A DNA stretch of 64,000 bases from Neodiprion pinetum (taxonomy: Eukaryota; Arthropoda; Insecta; Hymenoptera; Diprionidae), in contig NC_060233.1 in NCBI RefSeq assembly GCF_021155775.2, positions 124,001 through 188,000 of the forward strand. Reading direction: 5' to 3'. A program made the translations under genes and the position numbers. Below are positions 39,010 through 50,507 of the stretch, piece after piece. Position 1 is the first letter of the stretch. Each line of letters begins with the position of its first letter. The notes beneath the pieces are model-generated. The model was not told where the DNA came from, searched no databases, and was given only the letters and a program-made list of their open reading frames with translations.

Positions 39010-40709
39010 GTCTTTACCACACCTGTTGAACTGTTGTGCCATACAGTTCTAGAGGGATGTCTATCACAATTGTAATAAATAGCCACTGCATGCAATGGGA
39101 CGTGGATTGCTGATTTAACTTTTCAAGTTGTTCTGTGATAGCTTTGCCCAGTTTCGTGAGCGTTTGGTTTCTATTCGTCAAGTATTTTCGTTAAAGGATA
39201 ATAAAAAATGATATTCTAATAAAAATTGTACTTTAATGTCTAATTCCACACTTAACTGTCACAACATTTTTATGAGAAAACGATAGTATTATACAATTAC
39301 TGTAAATTCCATGAAACAATCACGGATGATAATATGGGGTGACAAATTTTTTTGACGTAACGCCGTAACCGATATTTATGGAATTTATTGAAATATAACC
39401 TTGTAAACATGGCGTGTCACCACTATTTTGAACCCTCACAATGCCCACACAATACCATTGCACACCAAAGAACACGCAGAACCGTCAGAATCGTGATCAG
39501 AACTACCACCGACGGGAGATGGTTGAACTTAAGTTCGCACTCTGTTGGTCATTTTAATGAACAAGCAGCAGCATGCGCTACGCTTGCGAGAGGCTATGTT
39601 TTGAGTTGGTTGGCTTTATAAGTCTATGGGCGTTCCACGACTTTCGATTACAGCATACGTAGGTTATAGTCTTTTATGCTCTAACATTAGAGTTGTCTTC
39701 TGCTTCTGCGTTTTTTTATACGGATAACGGCATCCGTCTGGATCGTCCGAACATGGTCCGAACAGTAAGTTCATGTCATTGGCATTGACTAAGGATTGCT
39801 AAAGACAGTTAACTAAATGGGGTATTCTGGAGCTCGGTCATTACCTCACATCATCTCGGTGCAACTAGGCGAATTATGATGTGGGGAGTTTCGGCACTGA
39901 AATTTCCTACAGTTACCGACTCAATTAACGTTTCAAAAGTCCCATAACCGATCCGGTAAATGTAGGTTACTGTCATTACCCCCGCGACCGTAGTGTCATT
40001 TTGCTTCATTTAAAAGAATACCCATGGCTAGCTACTTCACAATCTTCTGCATAGAGATATTACCAATATTACAGAGTAGGCAACGCATGAGAGTAGGGAG
40101 TAATGCGAGTAAGAAGAGAGAAAAAGCAGGCGGAGTGCTCCGTCTTGATATACTTTAATTTTAATAATCTTATAATAATAACGGTCGCGCATAAACGCTC
40201 CATCGCTGATAGTCAAGAGAGACAGCTCCAAGTATAGAAACCTCTCTTGGTACCAGTTTTGTTATATTCGAAAAGATATTCTCTCCCTTTTTCTCTCTGC
40301 ACGCTTTGCTACTACACAGCTTCTAGGAGCTCATGATCCTGCAGTTAAGGTATTCATTATGATCTCAGAAGATTAAACGTAGAATGGACGTTGTTCCCAA
40401 AGAATGGGCCAAAGAACGAGTAATGAGGCACGTACATGTCAATATGTACGTAGAGAAACAAAATTCCTAATTAAAAACCAATTGTACAATCAATACCTCC
40501 AACATGATCCACATAGGTATACTTTCTCTGTATGTTTGTTGAGATTCAAAATGATTCGTTGAAATGATTTGGACAATTAGTATATAGGTATGTAGAATTG
40601 TTCAGCTATGACTATTTATCAAGTAATTTCACAACACAATAACTTCCTTAATGTTATCATTATATTAGACAAACTTTACATTAATTCAAATAACAGGAAT
40701 GTACTCCAA
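39010..40709. other. between Nibbler start and WDR70 stop, no gene seen
   Basis: About 1.7 kb. It must hold the Nibbler promoter and 5' leader near 39010-39200 and the WDR70 3' UTR near 40600-40709. No other exon or TE end was recognised. Confidence 0.45.
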
Positions 40710-42695
40710 TCAAGTTTTTTGTTTTTTGCTGGAAGATGGTCCGTCGTCCTCATTTTCAGATTGAAATATAGTGTTAGGCTGGGTTTTTTGGTAGGCAGGA
40801 GATATCCAATATGGATTTTCAGCAGCATCCTTTGCATACTTGAGAATGGCTTCTCGTGGATCTTGATCGTCCTCTATACGTTTACTTAGCCCAAGGTTTC
40901 TGATTACATATGAACTGAGCGTACCCCCTGATGAGGCAACTCTACCGCCTTGTCCAGACGTAATGGGCAGGTCAGGGCGATGAGACTTTACCGGATCCAG
41001 CCTATCCTTTTCCATTTGTTTTCTGACTGATTTTGGTCTATCTTGCCTAAATAAAGGCAGGGCATGTGGCGTAATAATTTGTTGTGTCGACATTATCTCT
41101 ATGTGCTTCTGCTTATGATGAGACTTGACCACGCACAACTTGGCTCCTCTTAAACTTTTCTTGGGATCGTAATAAGTTTTGACTACACCGTTACCACAGC
41201 TAACAAATATTTGATTTAGTTTTGGGTGCCAGAGAGTTTTGATAACATGCGAATTTGTGACGCAAATTTGATTCACTAGATCAAATGTTTTGGTATTAAA
41301 AAATAATACCCTCCCAGATGTTTGTCCCTTTCGCAGGGATTCACCCGTTATGACCATACTGTCGTCGGGGCTAAACATACAATCGGTCGTGTCATATCGA
41401 GAGAACAGATCATTGGCAGTAAATATAGGGCTTTTAAAAGAGCGTAAGTCCCAAAGTTTCAGAGTGTCATCACAGCCTCTTGAAGCGAGCAAGTTACCGA
41501 GGTAGGAGAAGCTCAAACTGGATATTTCAGAACATGGCTTATGGGCACCTCGAAGAAGCAACGATGTGTTGACAAAATTCTTTCTGTGATCCCACATTTG
41601 TATGGACCCATCTGCACAGCCACAGGCCACTACACTTCCGTCTCTGCTATATGCGCAAGTCGTTGGTATAGTTTTAACACCATTTTGAGCCCGACATTTG
41701 ATGAGGTTCTTGTGAGCACGGGGTTTGTACAAAATCCATATACGACAGGTACTGTCTTGAGAGCAGGTCATGTATTCTTCTTTTGTGTAAGGATGCCAAC
41801 ATCCACTGTTCAAAGCAGCCGTGTGACCTTTGGTTCTAGCCATATCAGTGATATATTGATCACCTTTTACAGTTTCACATTTTTCGAAACCATCCCGATC
41901 CAATACCTTGGCCTGTGCCGCACCAGAAACAACTAAAATAACATCTCCGGTCATTGAATATTGTAGACACTTTATAGGATGATTTTCACAAGGCTGCAGT
42001 GTTCGGAAACTTTTCAAAGACGTATCCATGCCAGCAAAATCCCAGAAGCAAACGTCATAGTCAACCGAACCAGATGCCAAACGAGCTCCTGATGGATCTG
42101 CCGCTATAGCAATAACAGCTTTTAATCCATGATGCATTTCTACTTCGTGACTACAGGGAATCTTATTCGAGCTTGTGTTTTGCCGATCTTCTGAGTCATC
42201 GCTATTATTGACATCCTCGTCTTCATCATCATCGTCATCACTATTGTTAGCTTGGTCGCATATGCTAGGATTTTGATGCTTTGCGTTAGGGGGTACTACA
42301 CTTGAAGGTTCAATGTCAATATTAGTCCTATCTGTCTTTTTCTTTTCATCAATTGCACTTGAGGCATTGTCTGATTTATGAATTTGTTGACTTAATATGG
42401 GTACCGAATGAACAGGCTTACTCGACCGAACTGTCTTAGTAATATTGTCGAGCATTTCCTGTACATCAAAACATTTGGCTTTTTTCCCAAAACTTGTCAT
42501 TCCCATAACCTCTTGTAGGCTTCGAGTTTCCTCCTCATCCTCAGGATTAATCTCATTTATATCCGTGAAGTTGTTCTGCGAAATTTGCTTGCTGAATGTT
42601 CCAAAGCCCTCGACTGTACTACTTGAACTTGTTGATGCATACTTAGTCAGGTCAGTTTTAATTTTCCCGAAACTAATCACTTTCTTTACATTCAT
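40710..42695 (-). CDS. WDR70: WD repeat-containing protein 70 (gastrulation-defective homologue)
   Basis: A single uninterrupted 661-aa frame from the ATG at 42695 to TGA; human WDR70 is about 654 aa. WDR70 is a nuclear WD40 protein linked to CUL4-DDB1 ubiquitin ligases and to histone H2B ubiquitination at DNA breaks. The N-terminus (VKKVISFGKIKTDL, then TRSLQEVMGMTSFGKKAKCF) matches the family's conserved leader; an acidic run of D/E/S lies around 150-170. WD blades run from about 185 (HHGLKAVIAIAADPSGARLA, VDYDVCFWDFAGMD) to about 520 (HPKLNQIFVSCGNGVVKTYY), including GCWHPYTKEEYMTCSQDSTC. The tail (RVASSGGTLSSYVIRNLGLS, DPREAILKYAKDAAENPYWI) is also typical. No intron interrupts it, unlike every other gene in the window. 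Confidence 0.94.
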   Translation of the reverse strand: MNVKKVISFGKIKTDLTKYASTSSSSTVEGFGTFSKQISQNNFTDINEINPEDEEETRSLQEVMGMTSFGKKAKCFDVQEMLDNITKTVRSSKPVHSVPILSQQIHKSDNASSAIDEKKKTDRTNIDIEPSSVVPPNAKHQNPSICDQANNSDDDDDEDEDVNNSDDSEDRQNTSSNKIPCSHEVEMHHGLKAVIAIAADPSGARLASGSVDYDVCFWDFAGMDTSLKSFRTLQPCENHPIKCLQYSMTGDVILVVSGAAQAKVLDRDGFEKCETVKGDQYITDMARTKGHTAALNSGCWHPYTKEEYMTCSQDSTCRIWILYKPRAHKNLIKCRAQNGVKTIPTTCAYSRDGSVVACGCADGSIQMWDHRKNFVNTSLLLRGAHKPCSEISSLSFSYLGNLLASRGCDDTLKLWDLRSFKSPIFTANDLFSRYDTTDCMFSPDDSMVITGESLRKGQTSGRVLFFNTKTFDLVNQICVTNSHVIKTLWHPKLNQIFVSCGNGVVKTYYDPKKSLRGAKLCVVKSHHKQKHIEIMSTQQIITPHALPLFRQDRPKSVRKQMEKDRLDPVKSHRPDLPITSGQGGRVASSGGTLSSYVIRNLGLSKRIEDDQDPREAILKYAKDAAENPYWISPAYQKTQPNTIFQSENEDDGPSSSKKQKT

Positions 42696-43856
42696 TGTTC
42701 ATCCAATCTCAACTATACATGAAGCAATGTAAGTAGGTATATGGAGGCGTGGAGGACCAGCAGCTTCCCCCAGTATAGACTGCAATTTGTTGCAGAAATG
42801 TGTGGCTACGAAACATAGTTTGGGGGGCCGCCACTAGAGTGCGCGACAAGCGGTGTGCTGATACAAGGTCCCTAGATCAGCAAAAGCTCTCTAACACCCG
42901 TATTCATAGTCCTTCCTCGAGGAATAAAGAGCCTTATTGGCCTCCTTCTTTCAAGGCAGGTCTCGAGCTTCCTTGTGTAACGTCCGACCGGAACGTCCGT
43001 ATGTTTTATCGATTATTATTACTGCATGTTACTTTTATCAACTAACCAAACTCGAAGTACGAGAATCTTGTAACCATAAGAAATTAAAACAACTGTCTAA
43101 CTATTTGGAATATCCCTAGATGGAAATAACTATGAAATTCACTAGCCAAGGCTTAAAAACCATGTTACGAGATCTTCGTACCACAGAGAACTATAATACT
43201 ATTATACGTTATTATATATCACTATCATATTAACACTATAATTAACTAACACAATTATACCCAATTATTATATAGCACTCAACAATGCCATTTGTGCATT
43301 CGGAGCTGAGAGCTATACTTAAGCAACATACGCTTTACTATATAGCCTGGAGTATAGAAGACTGTAAAACCATAGATAAATGCATAACCAATATAATGTA
43401 AAGATAGCACTGCTGCAATAACCCATAAAACCAGAGACTGCAAAACCATCAAACCGTGAATGCTAATTACCCAGCATGAACTATACCTTCTTTCGCAACG
43501 CCGTATTGTAGGCAACACGCGCAACGTTTTGAAGGCAATGCAGATCTCCAATGTGGAGCCAACAGAGCTTCACCTAGAGAATACATTAGGAAACTTACCG
43601 ACGAAACGAAAACGTTCTAGAAGCTTCCAAGCCGATTTATATCAATATAAGAATTAACAACTACAGAAGGGAATCATATACAAAAGCACACATGTAAACC
43701 TGCTCTAAAGCTATGAATCATCAAATTACTAAGTACCCTAAATCTGTTAAGATAGTTATAACACAAACAACTAAAGATATTCGCAGCAGCGTGATTCTAA
43801 TAATGCTAAACAAATAACAAACTATGTTCATAAACAATTGCTATTGTACTCCAGAT
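42696..43856. other. WDR70 upstream region, no further gene seen
   Basis: Contains the WDR70 promoter and then AT-rich sequence with small ORFs only. The frame at 43279-43551 minus looks like hydrophobic-biased chance coding. Confidence 0.45.
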
Positions 43857-43992
43857 TAACAACGACAGTAGTCGACTTTAATACATATGCAATTCTATAT
43901 AGATACAACTATAAAACTAACAACGACAGTAGTCGACTATAATACATATACAATTCTATATAGATATAACTATAAAACTAACAAACGACAGG
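43857..43992 (+). repeat. 61-bp tandem duplication plus a short third start
   Basis: Copies at 43857-43917 and 43918-43978 share TAACAACGACAGTAGTCGAC and the rest with few changes (TTTAATACATATG versus TATAATACATATA); TAACAAACGACAGG follows as a partial third copy. Confidence 0.85.
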
Positions 43993-44073
43993 TAACCAAA
44001 ATGAAATATGGGCTTTGTAACGAGCAAGATAGCAAAAACATTCAGAGGTAGACAGGTAGTTAAGTGGCTGACG

Positions 44074-44156
44074 GGCGCCACAAAGGGGCTGGCGCCACAA
44101 AGGGGGCTGGCGCCACAAAGGGGGCTGGCGCCACAAAGGGGACTGGCGACACAACG
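44074..44156 (+). repeat. 18-bp minisatellite, about 4.6 copies
   Basis: The unit GGCGCCACAAAGGGGGCT is repeated at 44074 (17 bases), 44091, 44109, 44127 and partly 44145. Each unit contains GGCGCC. The 18-base period keeps frame, so the enclosing ORF (44008-44400) reads repeated GLAPQR, but I do not regard that ORF as a gene. Confidence 0.9.
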
Positions 44157-44389
44157 AAAAGCTCACGCAGTTCGGAGAACTACGGAACCAAGTCCACGCA
44201 CCTACACCACCGCACCAAGCAGCGATATACCATACGTAAAAACCTACAATATAGTAATAGCTAAAGAAATAAGATCACAGGCGTGCATGCGGCGAAGATG
44301 TCGTGCCCTAATTAGAATTCCTAGAAAAGAGGGGAGGTGCGCAAAGGCGACCAAAAAACTAGAGAGGGGGATCGTTCTGCGCAACGATC

Positions 44390-44843
44390 GACCCCTATAA
44401 AAACGGCGACCGATCACTCGATCGCTCTCTTGTGTTTCTACCTCCAGATTCGTCATCTAGTTCCGGTACAGTCTCGCGGTAAAATCCTTTAGCCTTTTGC
44501 ATTAAAACTTTCATACAACGTTACTCTGCCCAAAAGTTCAGCGAGCTTCAACTCCATTTTTACTAAGTCTAAGATCTTACACTGTGTAACTCTGCGTTTG
44601 TGACTTTTAAATATCAAACTTATAAAATAAACCAAGTTAGTCAAAATATCCAAATATTAAAGTCAGTTATTCCACTAAAACCTCTCACCAATCTACAAGT
44701 CATCGCATCCAGAATACTCTCAAAAAGGTAAGCCAAATTAAATCTTTTATCCAACAATTTCTCCCTCTTCGGTTCGTTCGACTAGAGCGACAGAATGCCC
44801 GTTGTCCGGTGTATTTCAATACTTAATCGGTAATTGGTGACCC
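44390..44843 (+). repeat. possible LTR-retrotransposon leader remnant
   Basis: CCCCTATAAAAACGGCGACC is a strong TATA-like core followed by a CGATCACTCGATCGCTCTC initiator-like stretch. About 440 bases on, TAATTGGTGACCCAAAC resembles the tRNA primer-binding site after an insect LTR (TGGTGACC). No gag or pol follows and no paired LTR was found, so this is at most a solo LTR with a leader scrap. Confidence 0.3.
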
Positions 44844-45058
44844 AAACTACTGATGTGAGTCTGGCTGTAGCTGCGTGTGAATGTTTCCGGTGTCTAACAT
44901 CTGGAGATTTCCACTAGGTACCGTTCCGACGTCACACTTGAGGAAACCTTCGGCACCGCGATTGGCTGTTTCGTTTCATGTAGCAACGCTTGCGCTCGCG
45001 CTTGGCGTCTGTGCACTTATGACCCGTATGACGCGATCACAGCCAGTCTACAGGTAAA

Positions 45059-45602
45059 AGCTAAGACTCCATGTATGCGTTGAGCTCCGGCAAACGCATG
45101 CGGAAGGCGACTCCAAGCACACGGCAGACTTTAGCGCCACGCCACGTACGGAAATCGAAGATGCGTCGTAAAAATGTATACAAACGATAGCTACATAACC
45201 TAAAAGAAAGGAATACTCTATCGCATAATTCCGGGCGGTTTCTCACGTAATGAATTACAGGTTCATTGACGTCATCACAATTATATTCCATAGTGGAATC
45301 TTTTGTTGATGTTATTGATGGTTTGTTTTCATAAACTGTTTTACATGACGTAATCTACGTCGCGTTGGCTATTATATGAGCCATGATTTGAGCCATGATT
45401 TGAGCTTTGCCAGATTCCGAATGGCCCCGAAGGTTCTCGACTATAGCCGAATGACGTGCGGTACTGCGGAAAAATTAAAATATTTTGATCGCAACGCAGT
45501 GCGGTGCGGCATGCCGGAGGTTGCCGCTGGCGGACTTGCGCCGGGCTCCTGATTGGTCACCGCAGCATTTGTCGGAGCTCAACGCATACATGGAGTCTTA
45601 GC
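45059..45602. mobile_element. 544-bp TIR element with perfect 31-bp ends
   Basis: The left end AGCTAAGACTCCATGTATGC continuing to GTTGAGCTCCG is the exact reverse complement of the right end. Further inside, the two halves stay loosely inverse (CGCATGCGG, GGTCACCGCAGC). A duplicated GAGCCATGATTT word lies near 45378-45405. No transposase is encoded, so it is non-autonomous; perfect ends suggest fairly recent insertion. Confidence 0.8.
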
Positions 45603-45854
45603 TTAACTTCTTTGATGTTATACACTCTCATCACCGACGCAACTTGACAATGAGAGCCAAGCGGTTTAAGTTAAATTTAAATATAGCCGAGTGGCGCTTC
45701 GATCAGCAGTTTCACCGCCATTAGCAATCATATATCCCTAAATATGTCTTCGTCTGGAAGGGAGAGCAAAGTTGGGACTGTGTACCGCCCGTATTCGTAG
45801 TCTCTCCTTATCTCAAGGACGAAGGACGCCTTAATGAAGGCTTCCTTGAATCTT

Positions 45855-46600
45855 TCTTCATTTTTTGACCGAAAAATGTTTGGTCTCAGATTCGATTCTT
45901 ATGATTCTTTCCTGACTAATTGGACCACCAGAAACTCAGAAAACGCAGCGAAAACAGCGTCGGATCAACAGGAGAGAAATTACGAATGAAAAAGCACCCG
46001 CTGAAAAATGTCGAAAACACAGGTTCTTGTTTTTTGGCTGTAACATTTGATCCGTTGATCGCAGCGTATTGGAACTGCACCCAATCGATTTCTCTCGCAA
46101 AATTACGTCGGAATAGTGCGTGAAAGAATTTATTCTGGCACTTTTCAAAATCGCGAAAATTTTCACCAAAAATGCAAAGGGGTTAGCCTTACTTTTTCTT
46201 CATTTTTCGAACCGAAAATTTTTGGTCGCACATTCGATTCGTATGACTCTTTCCTGACTAATTGGACCACCAGAAACTCAGAAATCGCAGCGAAAACAGC
46301 GTCGGATCAACAGGAGAGAAATTACGAGTGAAAAAGCACCTGCTGAAAAATGTCGAAAACACAGGTTCTTGTTTTTCGGCTGTAACATTTAATCCGTTGA
46401 TCGCAGCGTATTGGAACTGCACCCAATCGATTTCTCTCTCAAAATTACGTCAGAATAGTGCGTGAAAGAATTTATTCCGGCATTTTTCAAAATCGCGAAA
46501 ATATTTGCCAAAAATGCGAAGGGTTAGCCTTACTTTTTCTTCATTTTTGCAGCCGAAAATTTTTGGTTTCAGATTCGATTCGTATGACCCTTTGTAGGCT
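45855..46600 (+). repeat. ~342-bp tandem repeat, just over two copies
   Basis: The CCGAAAA-TTTGG word recurs at about 45869, 46212 and 46553, and the sequence between (GACTAATTGGACCACCAGAA, CAGCGTCGGATCAACAGGAG, GATCGCAGCGTATTGGAACT) repeats with few changes. The similar 67-codon frames at 45920 and 46262 are by-products. A diverged homologous piece lies at about 47145-47232. Confidence 0.85.
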
Positions 46601-47826
46601 TATCCGAGCCTCAGGATCGTAAGAAAGACATCGAAGATAGCAAAGGATTATCAGCAATGAAATTACCAAGCATTCCAAGAACGGCATTCAAAGTGGCGTT
46701 CGACCAACAGCTGACAAAATGCGCAGAGTATTCGGGGAAATTTATGTGTTAATTGGTTTTAATACGGGTTTTGTGAATAGCAACATTATAATATGTATAT
46801 TGAACACTTCAGATATACATTGCACCTGTGTGTAAGGACAGACCTTGAAATATACTCTTAAACTATACAAATATCCATCTCATATGACATTTCTCGTATT
46901 CGGCCTAAAGTAATGTATTTTGTACTTCGGTATTCTCACATTCTCTTTGTCTTTCACATTAATTAATACCATTCGACCACTTGTAAGTACTGTGCACTGA
47001 CACTGACACGACACCCGGAACACTTGTACTAGAATTACGGCATATTGAATAAACTATTTCTGAATTGGAACGAAAACTTTGTAGTTATGTCCTTCTCATT
47101 TTCCTTCCCCTTCGTTCTGAAGATCCGGCACGATTTGGATATTTTTTGGCAGTAACACTTGATCCATTGCTCACAGCGTATTCGATTTGCGCGCAATCGA
47201 TTCCTCTTGCAAAATTACGTCGATACGGTGTATTACAGAATCAGTCTGCCGGTCGGGTGGAGGGGGGAGTCGGCGGTTGGGCAGGGGTGGGAGGTACAAA
47301 GTGTCCACTGGTGTCCATCTCATTACATACAACATAACATCCTGTTGAAAAACAATTATAAGAGACTGTGCGCGAAATAAGTCTATGGACTACCGTGTTA
47401 TGGACTCTACCGGCAGAGCACTATCTGTATATTTGCCAGGATAAAGTGATAGCACAAACGTGACGTAATAAAACATTCATGAGACCAAAACAGGAAAGTT
47501 GAAAATGGCAACTACACAATATTTCACAGTGATCATATCGAAATTTCACCGTTCGTATTTGAAAACTATTTTGTGTTCAAATTTCAGCCATTACAACAAC
47601 TAACAATCGATGTTGAGGTTACGTCATCCTACCCGTAACGATGCCGTAAGCACTCGGCCCGTGGTAAGCATGTACTGTAAAGATACTACCGAATCCAAAA
47701 ACATTGAGCTCTGTCACTTGCATCACCGTTTCATTGGACTTTGTTGTATGACAAGCATAGGCTGATAAAAGTTTGGAATAAGCCTCATTGTATACGTATA
47801 CGTTGCATTTTAGCGCATACGTACTT
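46601..47826. other. region upstream of DEF8, repeats and no gene seen
   Basis: Includes a diverged piece of the 342-bp repeat (47145-47232, AGTAACACTTGATCCATTGC) and a G-rich stretch at 47255-47300. The last ~200 bases probably hold the DEF8 promoter and leader. Confidence 0.45.
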
Positions 47827-47856
47827 ATGTCAGTACATGTGAAGCCAAGTTCCAAT

Positions 47857-50507
47857 ATGGTTGACATTAGAAGTCAGAATGATTCTGAGTATGACAAGAA
47901 ATTCGAGCAAGACCCGGGTCATAGATGTGGAACTGGTGCTTCCACTCCATCCTCTCTGTCTGATTATATCACTAGTGACGCCGATGACAGTTCTGACGGT
48001 AGATGTGCCGCACCATTTACATTGAGATCCATTGAAACGCAACTCGTTTTGACAAGGGTAAGTCTTTGGTATTATGAATGCTCAAATTTATCAATGCAAT
48101 AGAAAATGCTTAGAATCATTTACCATTTTATGATGTGATCGATACAATCAATATGTGACAGGATGCCACGCCAACGGATCTGCGGGAAATGGTCAAACGT
48201 TGTAAAGAAATGGTGATGGAAAGTGCAGAATGCAGTGAAGAACGCAAGTGGCTCGTCAGACGTCTCATTGAATTACGTCTGCGGGCTCAAGAACTAAGAG
48301 AAGTATCCGTTGAGAATCTACTAGAAACCTGCGTTATTCTAGGACATCATTTGGCACCGCGAAAAAATCATGCAGTCACATACGGGCCAATTTATTGCGA
48401 TAATTGCAGTGCTGCTGTGTGGACAATGCTTCAATCCTGGTATATGTGTAATGGTAAGATCGCAGTTATGAATTATAATTAATCATTCGAGCATTGGGGC
48501 TTGAAGCGATATATTTGTTTATTTCAGTTGTTTATAATTAGCCATCATTTTTCAATGATCAAATTCGATGTCAAAGTATTATTTTGCCTTCTACAATACT
48601 GTATATAAATTTTTGTAAACGTTGATATCAAACCAATAGTATTACGTTTAAGATTGTGGATTTTGCTGTCATGCGAAGTGTCTAACCGCCACCTGCCGAG
48701 TCTGTGCGCATATTGTTGCCAGTGAAGCTGGTGGATATACATTTACGAAGGATATATGCCCCGAGCGTGGTCTCTCAGCACAGTTGTACAGATGCGCCGA
48801 ATGCAATGCCAGCATAACGTTTAGTAAGCAAGTAAAATCTAATGCATGCACATCTAAGATGATGGTTTGACTTAATAGTAAATTAAAGTTACCTATTGAT
48901 TAATACATCAGATTGCAATGATGAACTCAAAAGAATCGGATTGATTCCGTTCAGACATTATAGTGCAATAAATTACTTCCGTAGATAAATTGATACATTG
49001 TTTGTTCCTGCAAGCTTTCACCAAAGGATTATTTCTGTCGTGTTTTGGAAGTCCCTTCAAATACACAGGTATACGCTAAGGGTTGCATAACTGTTGCATT
49101 TAACACGTTAAATTTGAAATGATGTATGCTTGTATCTTGTTAATCCGATATACTTGTTTCAGTTGATTTCACACAGAATTTGACTGTTGATACAATAGTT
49201 TGGTATTCTTTTGTTAGAGGCTGCCTGGATAGAACCACGCCTTTGCGACTATACTGGGTTGTATTATTGTCAACGCTGCCATTGGAATACTACTGCTCCC
49301 ATACCTGCCCGCATAATTCGAAATTGGGATATGGAACCTCGAAAGGTGTCTCGAGCAGCTGCTCAGCTGTTGGAAATTCTAGAACAGCGTCCAGTCTTGA
49401 ATCTAGAGCAGCTAAATCCAAAATTGTTCACATTGGTTCCAGATTTGTCACTGGTCAAGGTATAATTGACGTTTTGTGTAGCATGAAATGAAAATACTTG
49501 AAATTGTGATTGTGTGATAAATATCACACAATTGTAGGCGATCCATGTCAACTCGACAAAGTCCTGATTCTCATATTTTTATTTTGCCCGAAATTTTTTG
49601 CGGGTGTAGGTTAACCTCAAAAATACTTGAATAGATTTTTTTTCAATTTTTCTGAAAAATCCGTCTTTGGCATTAATTTTTGAAAGTCGTCAAAAAACGT
49701 CTTAAGGAAAAATCTGAAAAAAATACCAGGAATAGCACATTTTATTTCGATCACTTTGGCACATTAAGACCCACGATAGTAAACAATTGGTCGACTTGAC
49801 GTGGAATGCCCTGTAAGTATCAGGTTTCCTCATTTTAATTTATACTTTTATTTTAGAAGCTACGTGAAGAATTGCAGATGATTAAACGGTACTTGGTATT
49901 TTGCCCAAATGCAGATAACGAAGGATTGCCATGGCGTGCTGGCTTGCGGTCACACATGGTAGAAAATTCCGGCAGCTACGCAATCAAAGATTTGATCGAT
50001 CTTCAGAATGGAACGCTTATAGAGGAAATTCGAGCTGCGCATGATGCTATGCGTAAACATGTCGCAGAAAACTGTGATTTGTGTAGAGCAAGGTTAGTAA
50101 AAATGCATTTGCCAGAGTATTTACCATATTTAATCAATACGTATCCAATTCTCAAAACGTATCTTTCCGATAATATTTAACATCAATTTATTGCACTATG
50201 CTGTCATCTTTCATTATTTATTTTACACCACAGGGGGCATTTGTGCGAGTTATGCGGTAATGATGAGGTGATATATCCTTGGGATGCTGGTTCGTTTTCA
50301 TGTCCTGAGTGTTCGACGGTCTATCACCGTGCTTGTTGGGCAAAGCGCAATCATCATTGTTCAAAATGTTCTCGTATTCAGAAGCGACTTGCTTTAAACC
50401 AATGGCAGGGAGACGGTAACTTGCAGGTTTCCACACAAATAGATGAGACGAAAGGTACTTCCGAGTTCACAGTTTCTCAAATGATTATCGACAACCCTAA
50501 AATATAA
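47857..50507 (+). CDS. Def8: DEF8 homologue (Rubicon-homology zinc protein)
   Basis: Exons 47857-48057, 48162-48453, 48653-48823, 49218-49459, 49857-50092, 50234-50507; phases agree, 471 aa. The ATG at 47857 has A at -3 and G at +4; an in-frame ATG at 47827 would add 10 residues and cannot be excluded. DEF8 family proteins carry a C1-like zinc module and a Rubicon-homology domain, bind RAB7-type late-endosomal machinery and, in mammals, work with PLEKHM1 in lysosome positioning. Seen: cysteine-rich C1-like segment (YCDNCSAAVWTMLQSWYMCN, then DCGFCCHAKCLTATC), then C-x2-C pairs through CDYTGLYYCQRCHWN, the conserved IRNWDMEPRKVSR and RPVLNLEQLNPKLFT, and the terminal cluster LCELCGNDEVIYPWD, FSCPECSTVYHRACW, HHCSKCSRIQ. 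AATAAA at 50839-50844 is a likely polyadenylation signal. Confidence 0.93.
49537..49810. mobile_element. 274-bp MITE in DEF8 intron 4
   Basis: The ends GGCGATCCATGTCAACTCGAC and the inverse of GTCGACTTGACGTGGAATGCC agree at most positions. The interior is A/T-rich with TTTTTC and GAAAAA blocks. A similar end (GGCATTCCACGCCGACTCGG) occurs at 57557 beside an SLC36 exon. Confidence 0.6.

Noticed and set aside
43857..43992. CRISPR-like array
   Set aside because: Two and a bit tandem copies without spacers in a eukaryotic genome; a simple tandem duplication.
44008..44400. 130-codon frame with GLAPQR repeats as a gene
   Set aside because: The open frame is explained by the 18-bp minisatellite period; no start context, splice sites or domain.
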